This document shows, in pieces, positions 25,009 through 33,393 of a DNA stretch of 47,763 bases. Origin of the DNA: JANXQE01 sp035651635 (lineage in GTDB: Bacteria; Verrucomicrobiota; Verrucomicrobiia; Limisphaerales; UBA8199); NCBI GenBank assembly GCA_035651635.1, contig DASRFK010000176.1, positions 1 through 47,763 of the forward strand, given 5' to 3'. The position numbers and the translations under genes are program-made. Each line of letters opens with the position of its first letter. Positions within the stretch are counted from its first letter, which is position 1. The notes beneath the pieces are model-generated. The model searched no databases and was not told the DNA's origin. It saw nothing but the letters and a program-made list of their open reading frames with translations.

Positions 25009-28000
25009 TCACGGGCTTGCGATAACAGTCAGCCCGGTTCCCGTCATGTCTTGGATGAGATTGTGCGCGGCGCCCAGCATTGTTGAGGTTTGCGAATTGA
25101 ACTGCGACTTCGAGATGCCGGGTTGAACTATGAAGATCTCCGCTTTTACGTGAAGACGTTTTACGCGTCGCTTTAAGCTCGCCAGGATTTTCTTGCTTCC
25201 TTTTTCGATCCTTGTTGGTCGCCCTTTGAGGTAGTTTGAATCGCGTTCGATCAAGCGCTTTACGAGGCCTGCGGGGTTTGTCAGCCAACGAATACTCCGC
25301 GCGGCCTGCATGCAGACCTCCGCCGGGTCTTTTACCCGCTTTCCTGCTTCTTCCCCACCCGAGTATTTGCAGTGATAAAGCCTGAAGGTCACCGTTTCGT
25401 TTGCTTCAACGATTTCGACTATGTCCGCCACCTCGCCCGCATCATCATCATCGAAGACGATTTGGTTATTCTGAGTTTTTAGGTGCTCTATCCATTTGCC
25501 TTGCACCGTGTCGGGCCGCATCGTGCCGTTTTTCCACTTCGACTCTTTTTCAATGTCCACGCCGGCCCAGTTGAATGCCACGATCCTGTCCTTGTCAAAA
25601 ACCGGCTGCAACGTTTTCGGGCTTTCGAGCAAGCGCCCACCGTGAGCTTCAGATCCATCAATGAAGTACAGCGTGGGGGGTGTTTCAGTAAGGTAAATTG
25701 CCAGGGCCTTCCATGTTCCTTTGATGCTTATCGACAAATCTGCACCAGAAACTTGCGAAACGCTGAATTGCCCCTCTTCCTTTCCCCACGCAAGTCTTAG
25801 AGTGCCCGCTGCGCTACCGTCCCATCCTACTTCCATCTCAATTGCTTCGTCGCTTTTCCTGGCGAAGCTCTTGATTTCGAAAGCATATCCAGGTTTCTCT
25901 TTGCCCCCTTCGTACAAGCGCATTGTTTCGGTCTCGTTGTACCAGCTGGCCGGCAGCGCCACCATCAAGAGTTCCGTTTTAGGCAGTTGTGCAATCTCTC
26001 TGGGACGGAGGGTATGTTCCAGGTAGCTATCAGTCGGTATTGTCGTGTCCTGGATCTTTCGACCTATTTGACGGCACCATTCCAACCAGTCCGGCACCGA
26101 ACCTGAGCTCATTGACCAAACCCGGCCCTTATAGGAAACGCCCACAGACATACTGTCCCCGTTTTCGTAGCCGATGCCAAAAAGGTTGCACTTTCTGGCG
26201 TTTGCTTGGGCCGAAGGTTGAATGGCCTCCGCTATGTCCAGGCCCGTGTACATCCGGAAACGTAGTTTGGAACCTTTGTTGTACAATCCCGCGTTGTAGA
26301 AGATCAGCCGGCTCAGGCCATGGAATGCGCGAAACATCTTTTCGCCCTCGACCAGTCGGACGCCATCTCCGCTAACAGCTTTGGCGAGCTCTTCGTAGAG
26401 CGAGCCCTTTTGCGAGCTGTGAATGAAGAGCAGCTTCTGCGCCTGATCGTACGCTACGATGAACAGGTTCCACGTTTCGTTCGAGGTCTCCTTGATGGTT
26501 GCCCATTCGATTGGCAACCGGGTCCTTGTGATGAAAATGACCAAATCCTTATCCTTGCTAATCCAATCCCGCTCAACATGCGCGCTGGCCCATCGTTTGA
26601 ATCGCGTCGGATTAAACTGGGTCGCTTGGTAAATGACGGTGCTGATCTTCGGTTGGAGCACATTCAATCCAAAGATGTCCTCATCCAATTCCAGCTTGTT
26701 GTCCATTCTTTCAAGGAAGTCGGAGAAATTCATTTGGGACTGAATCGCTTTCGCGCTCAACTGCGGAATGAGCGTGTTCCAGTCAGCATCCTCGGCGTAC
26801 AACTCTTCGATTGCCTCGGACACGCGCGTGTCGGCCGTGTTCGCTATGACAGTCGCATCGCCAATTCCGCTCGCATCCCGAGTGAAACGACCGGTGAATT
26901 GGAGTGCAATTGCCAGGCTGCGATGGGGCTCGTGCAATGCGGCGATCTTCAGTGTTGGAAGATCGAACCCCTCCCCGAACATATCAACGCAAACCACGAT
27001 TTGATGCTTGCCGGCCTTTATGTCCTTGAGCAATTGCCGGCGGCCCTTCGTTTGGCTGTGGATTACCGCCGGATTAAGATCCGAGTATCGCTCGTAATGG
27101 TCTTTGTATATTTCTTCTGCCCGCTTCATCGTGTCGGCCCTTGCCAGCACAATGTGTTGGAGCCCGGCCGCGCGGTCCGTTCGAAGCTGGGCCACTGCCA
27201 GTTCTGCGATTTTCGCATCTCCCGCCGTGGCGTCCGTCTCAAAAACCTCCTGGAAGTTAATCTTCCGGAAGTAGCCTTGTTTTTGAGCCATTTTCAGCGG
27301 GAAGCTGTAAATGATCCGTCCGGGGATGCGTTGTCCGTCGAGGCGAAAGGGCGTTGCGGTGAACTGCAAAACTTTCTTTTCTGCCGCAGCGTCACTAATT
27401 CGCTTCCATGAAATGGAGGGCAGGTGGTGGGCTTCATCGAAGTAAAGCTGGTCGAATAGGGCTGTAAGCTGCTTGAGTTCTGCCGCCCCGAGTTCCTGAA
27501 TGGCGGCGACTGTTGTCACAACAACGTTGCACTTCTTCATCCATTCCAGCTCCTGTGCCCCTGGCTCGCCCTTCAGCATCCCGACCACTGGGAGATGCGC
27601 TGTCGCTGGAACTACCCCGATCGTTTGCAGAATACCAAGTCGGCAGAACTTGTCGAAGGTCTGAAGCCGGAGGGCATTGGAAGGAACGACCACCAAAAGC
27701 CGCTCCGGGTTGCTCATGACCATACATGCCAACATCACCTCGGTTTTGCCTGTCCCGGTCGGCATCACCACCAATGCGGGTTTACTGGAGACGACCCAGT
27801 GCGCCGCCACAGCGTGCAGTGCCCCGATTTGTGCCGACCGCAATCCCTTTTTGCTGGATGCGCTGTTTGCACCTCTGACTTCTTCCCGAAACTCGATTCC
27901 GGAATTCCAAGACTTTCTGACCGCTGATGCCCGATCATCGATTGATGACGTAAGTTTTGGGTGCCTTACCCAACTGACGGCGTCTTCAAAAGTGAGGAGA

Positions 28001-28281
28001 TCCCCTTCGAGATTTGGTTGTTTCGTTCGAAGCACTGCAGAGAAGCTGGCATCTCCATCCGTTGCGTTTGGCGGGAGCAGCAGAATTTCATCCCCGTCTC
28101 TTTCCAGCGCCCATCTGGGCTTCTTTACCCCTTGCTGATCTATTCGCCTCACCTCGCAATCACCCTCCCAGCTTGGCTCGGCTATTTGGCCGACAAGCAT
28201 TATGTCTGTGCCGCTGAGGAACGCCCAGACTTCGGGAAGTTTCGTTCGTTTTGCTGCCGATAGATCAACACCTGCCTTCAC
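25009..28281 (-). CDS. SF2 DEAD/DEAH helicase with nuclease-like C-terminal domain
   Basis: A 1090-residue superfamily 2 helicase. From the GTG start, Walker A PTGTGKTE lies at about 174-181, Walker B DEAH at 282-285, motif III-like QFTATPF follows, and motif VI ALQFTGRFTRD ends the second RecA lobe. After a long unknown middle, about 942-975 reads DDDAGEVADIVEI then LYHCKYSGG, resembling a PD-(D/E)xK nuclease core (acidic residues, then HCK). It probably remodels and cuts nucleic acid. GTG at 28281 was chosen because AAGGA precedes it and it avoids a 40-base overlap with the AlbA_2 gene; the upstream ATG at 28353 is the alternative. It is last in the caspase/TIR operon. Confidence 0.85.
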   Translation of the reverse strand: MKAGVDLSAAKRTKLPEVWAFLSGTDIMLVGQIAEPSWEGDCEVRRIDQQGVKKPRWALERDGDEILLLPPNATDGDASFSAVLRTKQPNLEGDLLTFEDAVSWVRHPKLTSSIDDRASAVRKSWNSGIEFREEVRGANSASSKKGLRSAQIGALHAVAAHWVVSSKPALVVMPTGTGKTEVMLACMVMSNPERLLVVVPSNALRLQTFDKFCRLGILQTIGVVPATAHLPVVGMLKGEPGAQELEWMKKCNVVVTTVAAIQELGAAELKQLTALFDQLYFDEAHHLPSISWKRISDAAAEKKVLQFTATPFRLDGQRIPGRIIYSFPLKMAQKQGYFRKINFQEVFETDATAGDAKIAELAVAQLRTDRAAGLQHIVLARADTMKRAEEIYKDHYERYSDLNPAVIHSQTKGRRQLLKDIKAGKHQIVVCVDMFGEGFDLPTLKIAALHEPHRSLAIALQFTGRFTRDASGIGDATVIANTADTRVSEAIEELYAEDADWNTLIPQLSAKAIQSQMNFSDFLERMDNKLELDEDIFGLNVLQPKISTVIYQATQFNPTRFKRWASAHVERDWISKDKDLVIFITRTRLPIEWATIKETSNETWNLFIVAYDQAQKLLFIHSSQKGSLYEELAKAVSGDGVRLVEGEKMFRAFHGLSRLIFYNAGLYNKGSKLRFRMYTGLDIAEAIQPSAQANARKCNLFGIGYENGDSMSVGVSYKGRVWSMSSGSVPDWLEWCRQIGRKIQDTTIPTDSYLEHTLRPREIAQLPKTELLMVALPASWYNETETMRLYEGGKEKPGYAFEIKSFARKSDEAIEMEVGWDGSAAGTLRLAWGKEEGQFSVSQVSGADLSISIKGTWKALAIYLTETPPTLYFIDGSEAHGGRLLESPKTLQPVFDKDRIVAFNWAGVDIEKESKWKNGTMRPDTVQGKWIEHLKTQNNQIVFDDDDAGEVADIVEIVEANETVTFRLYHCKYSGGEEAGKRVKDPAEVCMQAARSIRWLTNPAGLVKRLIERDSNYLKGRPTRIEKGSKKILASLKRRVKRLHVKAEIFIVQPGISKSQFNSQTSTMLGAAHNLIQDMTGTGLTVIASP

Positions 28282-28313
28282 TCTCGATTCCTTAGATTTA
28301 GGGGAGGATAATT

Positions 28314-29570
28314 TTAAACGTTGCCTTGCATAGCGGAGAGGCCGCCGTCCCATCTGCCGTCATGGTTGTAATTTCTGCTTCGTGGCTGGCCTGAGGCCTG
28401 CCAGGCGACGTCGAACATTTGGCGGAGGACGTCGTCTATAGGAATATCGAAGGAGTCTATGATTGCCTCCGGCAGAGGGAGGACGTCTCTGTCTATGGGG
28501 GCGTGCTCCTCGTATGCGCGCCAAGGGGATTCTACAGCGAGTTCCATGTCTTTGACCCCGACAAGGCTTAGCATGAGGACAATGGGTGGTTGCTGGTCGA
28601 GTTTCTTCAAAGTCTCAAGGAAGTCGGTGGCACCCTTCCTGGCGTAGCCTTCGATTTGCCTGGAACTCAGGACTTTGTCCGCCCTGGCTGCGCGCTGTTC
28701 GTCGGTCATGGTGTAGTTCTTGAGGTCGAGAAGGCTGCAGTTGAAAACGCCTTCAATAATGCCGTTACGGAAAACCTGGGCGTAGGCGTAGGTCGTGCCG
28801 TTGTGGAAGGGGGCGTAGGAAACGACGCCGTCGAAGTTCAACTTCCGCGGGGTCTGCATGTTATAGAACGGCTGGAGGATGGGCAACTCATAGGCGCGGA
28901 GGGTGACGTCGTCGGTTTGGGCGGTGTGGTCAGCGGAGGCGAAGGGGAAAAGATGCAGGATGCATTTGGGCCAGGGGCTGACGGGGACAGGCGTTTCGAG
29001 AGCCTGGATTTTGGCCAGGCGCTCGGCCCGGAAGGTTTCAATCCGAGTTTTGAGAGAGGAGGTGATTTCAAAGGCGGCGCGGATTTCGCGGACGTCCATC
29101 TGGTGTTTACCGGCGCTTGTGCGCGTGAAAAAGCGCGACGACGTTTGAAAGCTGACCAAGTGGGGGGACGTCCAGCTTTTCGGCAGGCGGAGGAGGATAA
29201 CGGGGCCGGCGTTGAAACCGGGGATACTTTTGAGGCGGACTCCGGGGATGCGGGGTTCAACGCCATTGCGGAGCATATCCTCCAAGCGCCTGATTTCCTG
29301 GTCAGCGTTGATACCGACGATGCCATCAGCCGCCTCAGGGATGCCGGTCGGTTTTCCGGTCGGGTCCTTTTTATCCCGCACGCCGTAAATTATGTCGCCG
29401 CCGCTGGCGTTGGGGAAGGATGAGGCGTCCGCGAGAAACTCCTTCTTTTCTTTGTCTCCGCTGCCGGGGAGAGCCTGCTTGTACTCGATAGAGCGGCCCT
29501 CTGGAACGGCATTGGAGACTAGGGCTTCGATATCCTGCTTGGAGATGGCGTCAAACTGCTTGGGGATCAT
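28314..29570 (-). CDS. AlbA_2 / Schlafen-type putative DNA-binding protein
   Basis: A 418-residue soluble protein. Residues about 12-150 form an AlbA_2 (AAA_4, Schlafen core-like) domain: GRSIEYKQALPGSGDKEKKE, then FPNASGGDIIYGV, with a later VILLRLPKSW strand. Members bind DNA or RNA or cleave RNA (Schlafens), and are common in defence loci as sensors or accessory factors. The remaining 270 residues show no domain I know, but include LHLFPFASAD and a strand-rich middle. It is 27 bases downstream of the TIR gene and shortly before the helicase gene on the same strand. A sensor role for the caspase/TIR operon is inference. Confidence 0.8.
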   Translation of the reverse strand: MIPKQFDAISKQDIEALVSNAVPEGRSIEYKQALPGSGDKEKKEFLADASSFPNASGGDIIYGVRDKKDPTGKPTGIPEAADGIVGINADQEIRRLEDMLRNGVEPRIPGVRLKSIPGFNAGPVILLRLPKSWTSPHLVSFQTSSRFFTRTSAGKHQMDVREIRAAFEITSSLKTRIETFRAERLAKIQALETPVPVSPWPKCILHLFPFASADHTAQTDDVTLRAYELPILQPFYNMQTPRKLNFDGVVSYAPFHNGTTYAYAQVFRNGIIEGVFNCSLLDLKNYTMTDEQRAARADKVLSSRQIEGYARKGATDFLETLKKLDQQPPIVLMLSLVGVKDMELAVESPWRAYEEHAPIDRDVLPLPEAIIDSFDIPIDDVLRQMFDVAWQASGQPRSRNYNHDGRWDGGLSAMQGNV

Positions 29571-29597
29571 TGGCTTCGTCGGGTAGGGATTGGGTGG

Positions 29598-30098
29598 TCA
29601 TTCTTTGCTGAGGAAGAACAGGAGCAGGGCCAGCAGCGCGAGAATGGCGATGCCCTGACGGTTCTCCTGATCCTTGAGGGCCTGGAGTTGTTGCTGGCGG
29701 AGAAGGGCTTGCTGCTTGAGCTTGTCGAGCTGTTGTTGCAGCGCCTGAATCGCGGCGCTGGGATTCCTTGTATCGAGTTGGACGTAGGTTATGCCGGCGA
29801 GGAAGCCCAACTCGGAGCTTTTCACGCCTTTGGCGACGAGCGGTATGATGGGCTTGTTGGCCTTTCTGGCGTGGCCGACTTCCTGGCCGACAGAGAAGGC
29901 GCGAGACAGTGTGTTCTCGGTGATGAGAACGAGCACAAGCTCGGCAGCGTCGATCCAGCTAAAGATGGTTGGCCAGGTTTCCTTTCCGGGCTCTTTGCTT
30001 TGGTCCCAGTAGGTGACGTTGGCCTTGGCCTTGATGTGGTCGGCGACGGTGCGGACCAGTTGTGTATCGCTGACGCTGTAGCTGATGAATACGTTCAT
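29598..30098 (-). CDS. TIR-domain protein with C-terminal membrane anchor
   Basis: A 166-residue protein. The TIR domain fills residues 1-115: MNVFISYSVSD (box 1), VTYWDQ, VLVLITENTL, and the putative NADase glutamate Glu73 in SVGQEVGHA. A glutamine-rich coiled coil (about 117-146) leads to one transmembrane helix at about 149-163 (GIAILALLALLLFFLS). TIR domains of defence systems degrade NAD+ or make cyclic-ADP-ribose signals. Here the anchor would place the enzyme on the inner face of the membrane. The ATG at 30098 is four bases after the caspase stop, so expression is tightly linked to the caspase gene. The active site appears intact. Confidence 0.88.
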   Translation of the reverse strand: MNVFISYSVSDTQLVRTVADHIKAKANVTYWDQSKEPGKETWPTIFSWIDAAELVLVLITENTLSRAFSVGQEVGHARKANKPIIPLVAKGVKSSELGFLAGITYVQLDTRNPSAAIQALQQQLDKLKQQALLRQQQLQALKDQENRQGIAILALLALLLFFLSKE

Positions 30099-30102
30099 CG
30101 GG

Positions 30103-30873
30103 TCAGGCGAAGACGGCGAACGGGAAGTAGGGACTGGTCCTGGGTTTGCTGATGGTGGGATTCTGGGTACCGCCACTGAGTCTCTGAGTTTCCCTTGCGG
30201 CTGGTTCGTGAGCAGCGACGATTGAAAGAGCATCTGCGACTACCCACGATTTTTGTGCTTGGGCGTTCGCCCAGTCCTCTGCCGCTTCGATCAGGCTGGC
30301 GTTGTACCTGCCGCCTCGTTCGTCGTCGTCTGTGGATACTTCGTTCATGGAGCAGCTTGTGGTAACGACGATGCCTGTGGGCGCATCTTCGACTTCCTTG
30401 AGAAAGAGCCTCCGGCAGGCTTCGGCGTTTGGGGCGCGCCGAGCGGCAGCCCGTGCGTTCAGCATTTCGACTTGGCGTGCCTCCTTAATCATTTTGGGTT
30501 CGTTGTAAACCTTTTGACAACAATCCAGAATCACAGTCCGCTTTTTGGCGTCGCGCAGAAGATCGGAGGCATGCACGCTCTCGTTCTTGCGGAGTTCGAG
30601 GACGCGGTCTCTATCGGTGCTGGAGTACCACCCGTGGCCGGTAAACATGATTAAGGCGTAGTCGTAGGCTGATACGATGCCGATCCAAAGCTCAAGCACC
30701 TCCACGGTGGGGCGATCCAGGTGTTTTATATCGGACGGGTCCCATGTTCCGCCAAACGGCGAGGTGAGGAGACGGTGGTATTTCTCGACGTCGACGTACA
30801 CCCCCTTGCAGTAATTCTCCTGACCGGTCTCGCCAGGGTTCGAAATGAGAAGGGCTTTTCTAGTGATTGGCAT
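30103..30873 (-). CDS. Caspase-like (peptidase C14) protease
   Basis: A 256-residue caspase-fold protein. The start MPITRKALLISNP is the first strand; the catalytic His80 is in MFTGHGWYSS and the catalytic cysteine (Cys119) in VILDCCQK, with the usual aspartate before it. A later acidic VTTSCSMNEVSTDDDE may form the second substrate-pocket loop. Caspase-like proteases in bacterial conflict systems execute cell death when activated. No death-fold or repeat domain is fused, so activation must come from a partner. GGAG precedes the ATG; the gene overlaps the membrane-protein gene by 14 bases. Confidence 0.88.
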   Translation of the reverse strand: MPITRKALLISNPGETGQENYCKGVYVDVEKYHRLLTSPFGGTWDPSDIKHLDRPTVEVLELWIGIVSAYDYALIMFTGHGWYSSTDRDRVLELRKNESVHASDLLRDAKKRTVILDCCQKVYNEPKMIKEARQVEMLNARAAARRAPNAEACRRLFLKEVEDAPTGIVVTTSCSMNEVSTDDDERGGRYNASLIEAAEDWANAQAQKSWVVADALSIVAAHEPAARETQRLSGGTQNPTISKPRTSPYFPFAVFA

Positions 30874-31720
30874 TGGCTTTCTCCTTTTTTGGTGGTTCGT
30901 TGTTTTCGACTTTGGTGATGATACCGGCAGCAAGGTGTTCGCTGGCGCCGGCGACCATAGCGGCGGCGCACATCGCGAGGGTTTCCTCGCCTGCCTTGGC
31001 GAAGATGGGGAGGATGAGGCCCAGTTTTACGAGACAGCCGACCAACATGCCGGCGATGCCGCCGCCAATGATGCGGGCAGCGCCTTCCAGGTAATGGAGG
31101 TGGCGTTCGGCAGTGGAGTCTACGTGGGGTTGACGGCCTAGCCTGAGGACGAGGAAGAGAACGGCGCCGATGCAGCCGGCACAGAAGCAGAGTAAGAGCA
31201 GGAACGGGACTTGGCCGAGTGCTTCGGCGAGCTTGTTCCGAGACAGGACCGCGAGGATTGCGATGATGGCCATAATGCCACCCGTGACCAAGGATGCTCT
31301 GAGTGTCCAGTAACGGGAGACCTGGCGCCCTTTGCTTTTGAAAAAGGTTTGAGCATTGGCAAGGGCCGCACTTGCGCCTATTGCATCCCCTTCCAATTCG
31401 CTAACGATGGCCTCGCCCAGGAGGCGCTTGGCGGAGAGTTTCAGGTCGTCAGGCCAGTTATGGGCGATGGGTTCAAGCTGCGCGATCGCGTTCAGCGTTT
31501 TGCGAAGGGCTGGCTTAATGGGGCCAGTGTCGATGAACGCGTCAAAATTGTCGTCGCATTCCCAGTCGAGATCCAGCTCCTTGTCCACGAACACGATGAA
31601 TTCGCCATTCGATGAGCTCTCGTGATGGAAGATGAGGTGTTTGACCCCGTCGTGTCCATTGATGACGTATTTGGCTTTGAGGGAGCCTGGCTTCGCTTTC
31701 TCGTTGTTGGGTTCGCTCAT
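30860..31720 (-). CDS. Membrane protein with about four TM segments, operon leader
   Basis: A 286-residue protein of no recognised family. Residues 1-135 are soluble, with strands (HLIFHHESSSNGEFIVFVDK) and a helical half. Then come about four hydrophobic segments at 140-160, 170-194, 216-240 and 247-265, with glycine-rich last helices (GGGIAGMLVG), and a short charged cytoplasmic tail. It is the first gene of the caspase/TIR operon, and its stop lies inside the caspase gene. It could be a membrane sensor, or a pore-forming effector cut by the caspase. Both ideas are inference from context. Confidence 0.75.
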   Translation of the reverse strand: MSEPNNEKAKPGSLKAKYVINGHDGVKHLIFHHESSSNGEFIVFVDKELDLDWECDDNFDAFIDTGPIKPALRKTLNAIAQLEPIAHNWPDDLKLSAKRLLGEAIVSELEGDAIGASAALANAQTFFKSKGRQVSRYWTLRASLVTGGIMAIIAILAVLSRNKLAEALGQVPFLLLLCFCAGCIGAVLFLVLRLGRQPHVDSTAERHLHYLEGAARIIGGGIAGMLVGCLVKLGLILPIFAKAGEETLAMCAAAMVAGASEHLAAGIITKVENNEPPKKEKANANH

Positions 31721-32141
31721 GGTGTTGGTTCCTGGCGGGATGAGTAAGGTTGTGGTTCAGATTCCAGGGTGGTCGTGTAAGTGTTGGATGCCGGGATTTC
31801 GAAATTCTTCTGCAGGCCGGTAATCACGCCCGCATTCCTGTTCAATCGCGCTGTCATATCCGCTAATATGTGCGTGCCTCTGTTCATGTCTAATTCATCA
31901 TGTTAACCCGGCGCTCTTTCATTTCTGTGCTGCACACCGAGAAACGGTTCTATCCGAACCGGCCAGCGATGTCACACGCATTGTCCTTTAATAATGCCCG
32001 TCGCGCGTTGGCCCAGACGTCCGCCGACGTCCGGTTCCAAACCGTTTGCCAATGAAGCGTAAGTATGGAGGAACGAATGCGTCAGGAAAATTCTCGTGCA
32101 TCTTTTTGCTCCCAGGCGCATGATTCCCAAGATGTTGACGT
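31721..32141. promoter_or_regulatory. 421-base divergent region upstream of the membrane-protein gene and brxA
   Basis: Both the caspase/TIR operon (minus) and the BREX operon (plus) must be started here. A CGGTTC-TATCC-GAACCG inverted repeat lies at 31945-31961, and related CGGTTC/AACCG elements recur near 32035. A weak -35/-10 pair (TTCAAT at 31841, TAATAT at 31864, 17-base spacer) points right. No gene for a BrxR-type regulator is present here. Short frames cross the region but have no protein features. Confidence 0.4.
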
Positions 32142-32771
32142 ATGGCGCAAGAAAAGCAGTCAAAGTACTCGTTTTCGTTTTTGGCAGGTGCCCTTTACCT
32201 GCCAGAATCGCTCGCCATCGCTAATCTTTTTCATCGGCACAACGATTGGGACAAAATCCGGGAAGAGGTGGCTCGCCACAACCTGTTACGCCAACGTAGC
32301 AAGGCGAGCGAAACTAGAATGTTTCGCGAAATTCGTTATCGGCTGGAGGCACTTAACGCGAAGGAGTTGGATTTTCTTTGCAGTGCCGGTTCCCGCGACC
32401 AGAGGCAAATGCTCTTTATTGCCTTATGCCGCCGGTTCCCATTCATTCGCGAGTTTGTCGAGGAGATGCTGCGCCCCAAGGTCCTCGCAATGGACACGCA
32501 GCTTTACCCCACAGACTTTGCCCGTTTCTTTGATCGCAAAGGGGCTGACGACCCGAAAATCGACAAACTCACCCCAAAGAGTCAGGCCAAGATCCGGCAG
32601 GTGATGATCCGAATGTTTGCTGATGCCGGCCTGCTGAACTCCACGTCTTCTCGCCAGATCTTGCGTGTAACGCCCAGTAAAGCGCTCGTGGCGCTGATCG
32701 CGGACAATCATCCCCGGGACTTGCGTTGTCTTCTGCTCTCGGACCAGGAAATCCGCCAATTGACCTCCTGA
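32142..32771 (+). CDS. brxA: BREX protein BrxA
   Basis: A 209-residue DUF1819 protein, the first gene of BREX type 1. Marks are the N-terminal YSFSFLAGALYLPESLAIA, then LLRQRSKASETRMFREIRYR, and a C-terminal winged-helix-like part (ILRVTPSKALVALI). Known BrxA is a small DNA-binding protein required for BREX in some hosts. The start has no strong ribosome binding site, but the fold begins close after it. brxB follows one base after the stop. Confidence 0.93.
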   Translation: MAQEKQSKYSFSFLAGALYLPESLAIANLFHRHNDWDKIREEVARHNLLRQRSKASETRMFREIRYRLEALNAKELDFLCSAGSRDQRQMLFIALCRRFPFIREFVEEMLRPKVLAMDTQLYPTDFARFFDRKGADDPKIDKLTPKSQAKIRQVMIRMFADAGLLNSTSSRQILRVTPSKALVALIADNHPRDLRCLLLSDQEIRQLTS

Positions 32772-32772
32772 T

Positions 32773-33387
32773 ATGCCCAGCCGAGCCGACGAAAATTTGG
32801 ATCAAACTTTTGAGCACCTTTTCCAGGTGATCTCCAGCCCAAGCTTTCTCGAACGGCGCGGCCTGGGCGGCGAATTGCCTTTTTTCATATCTGCGCATCA
32901 CCCCTCGCTCCAGCCCCGACTCGATCAGCTTGTGCCCTCCCTGGCCACACGACTTTCAAACGTCGGCATTTCCGTTCTCCTGCTGAGTCTGTACGATCTG
33001 ACGGTCGAGCTTTTCCAGCGACGCAATCGCTGGGAAAAGCATCTCGCTAGCGAGCAGAATACCACGAAGGAGAAGTTTCTGAAAGCCATGCAGAATGTCA
33101 CGGATGCTGAAAACAACCTGGCGCCGTTGATTGCAGACAAACTCACTTCTTCGGGGTACAAGGTGCTGCTGCTAACGGGTGTTGGCCTGGTCTATCCGTA
33201 TCTGCGCTCTCACACCGTCCTCGATAACCTGCAGAAGGTTACAAAGCAGACTCCCACGGTCATGTTCTTCCCCGGTGATTATTCCTTCGTGGATGGGAAA
33301 GGCTCGTACCTCAAGCTTTTCGGCACGTTGCCTGACGACCGCTATTACCGCGCCTTCAACATCGCAGATTTTCGTCCTCAGACTTGA
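32773..33387 (+). CDS. brxB: BREX protein BrxB
   Basis: A 204-residue DUF1788 protein. The pattern DQTFEHLFQVISSPSFLERR, then GISVLLLSLYDLTVELF, then LLLTGVGLVYPYLRSHTVLD and a final FFPGDYSF matches BrxB. It is a small soluble factor of unknown biochemistry that is needed for BREX phage resistance and interacts with other Brx proteins. It sits between brxA (1-base gap) and brxC (6-base gap), the usual order. Confidence 0.93.
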   Translation: MPSRADENLDQTFEHLFQVISSPSFLERRGLGGELPFFISAHHPSLQPRLDQLVPSLATRLSNVGISVLLLSLYDLTVELFQRRNRWEKHLASEQNTTKEKFLKAMQNVTDAENNLAPLIADKLTSSGYKVLLLTGVGLVYPYLRSHTVLDNLQKVTKQTPTVMFFPGDYSFVDGKGSYLKLFGTLPDDRYYRAFNIADFRPQT

Positions 33388-33393
33388 ACAGTT

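Noticed and set aside
26320..27411. Long plus-strand frame opposite the helicase gene
   Set aside because: It is the antisense shadow of a clearly coding helicase; its length reflects base composition, not a real gene.
28590..29423. 277-codon plus-strand frame opposite the AlbA_2 gene
   Set aside because: Glycine/valine-rich shadow translation with no family; the minus strand carries the AlbA_2 domain.
30837..30850. tRNA-like GGTTCGAAA T-loop sequence
   Set aside because: It lies inside the caspase coding sequence and no acceptor or anticodon stems surround it.
31972..32163. 63-codon minus-strand frame before brxA
   Set aside because: It runs into brxA antisense and shows no family resemblance; treated as noncoding.
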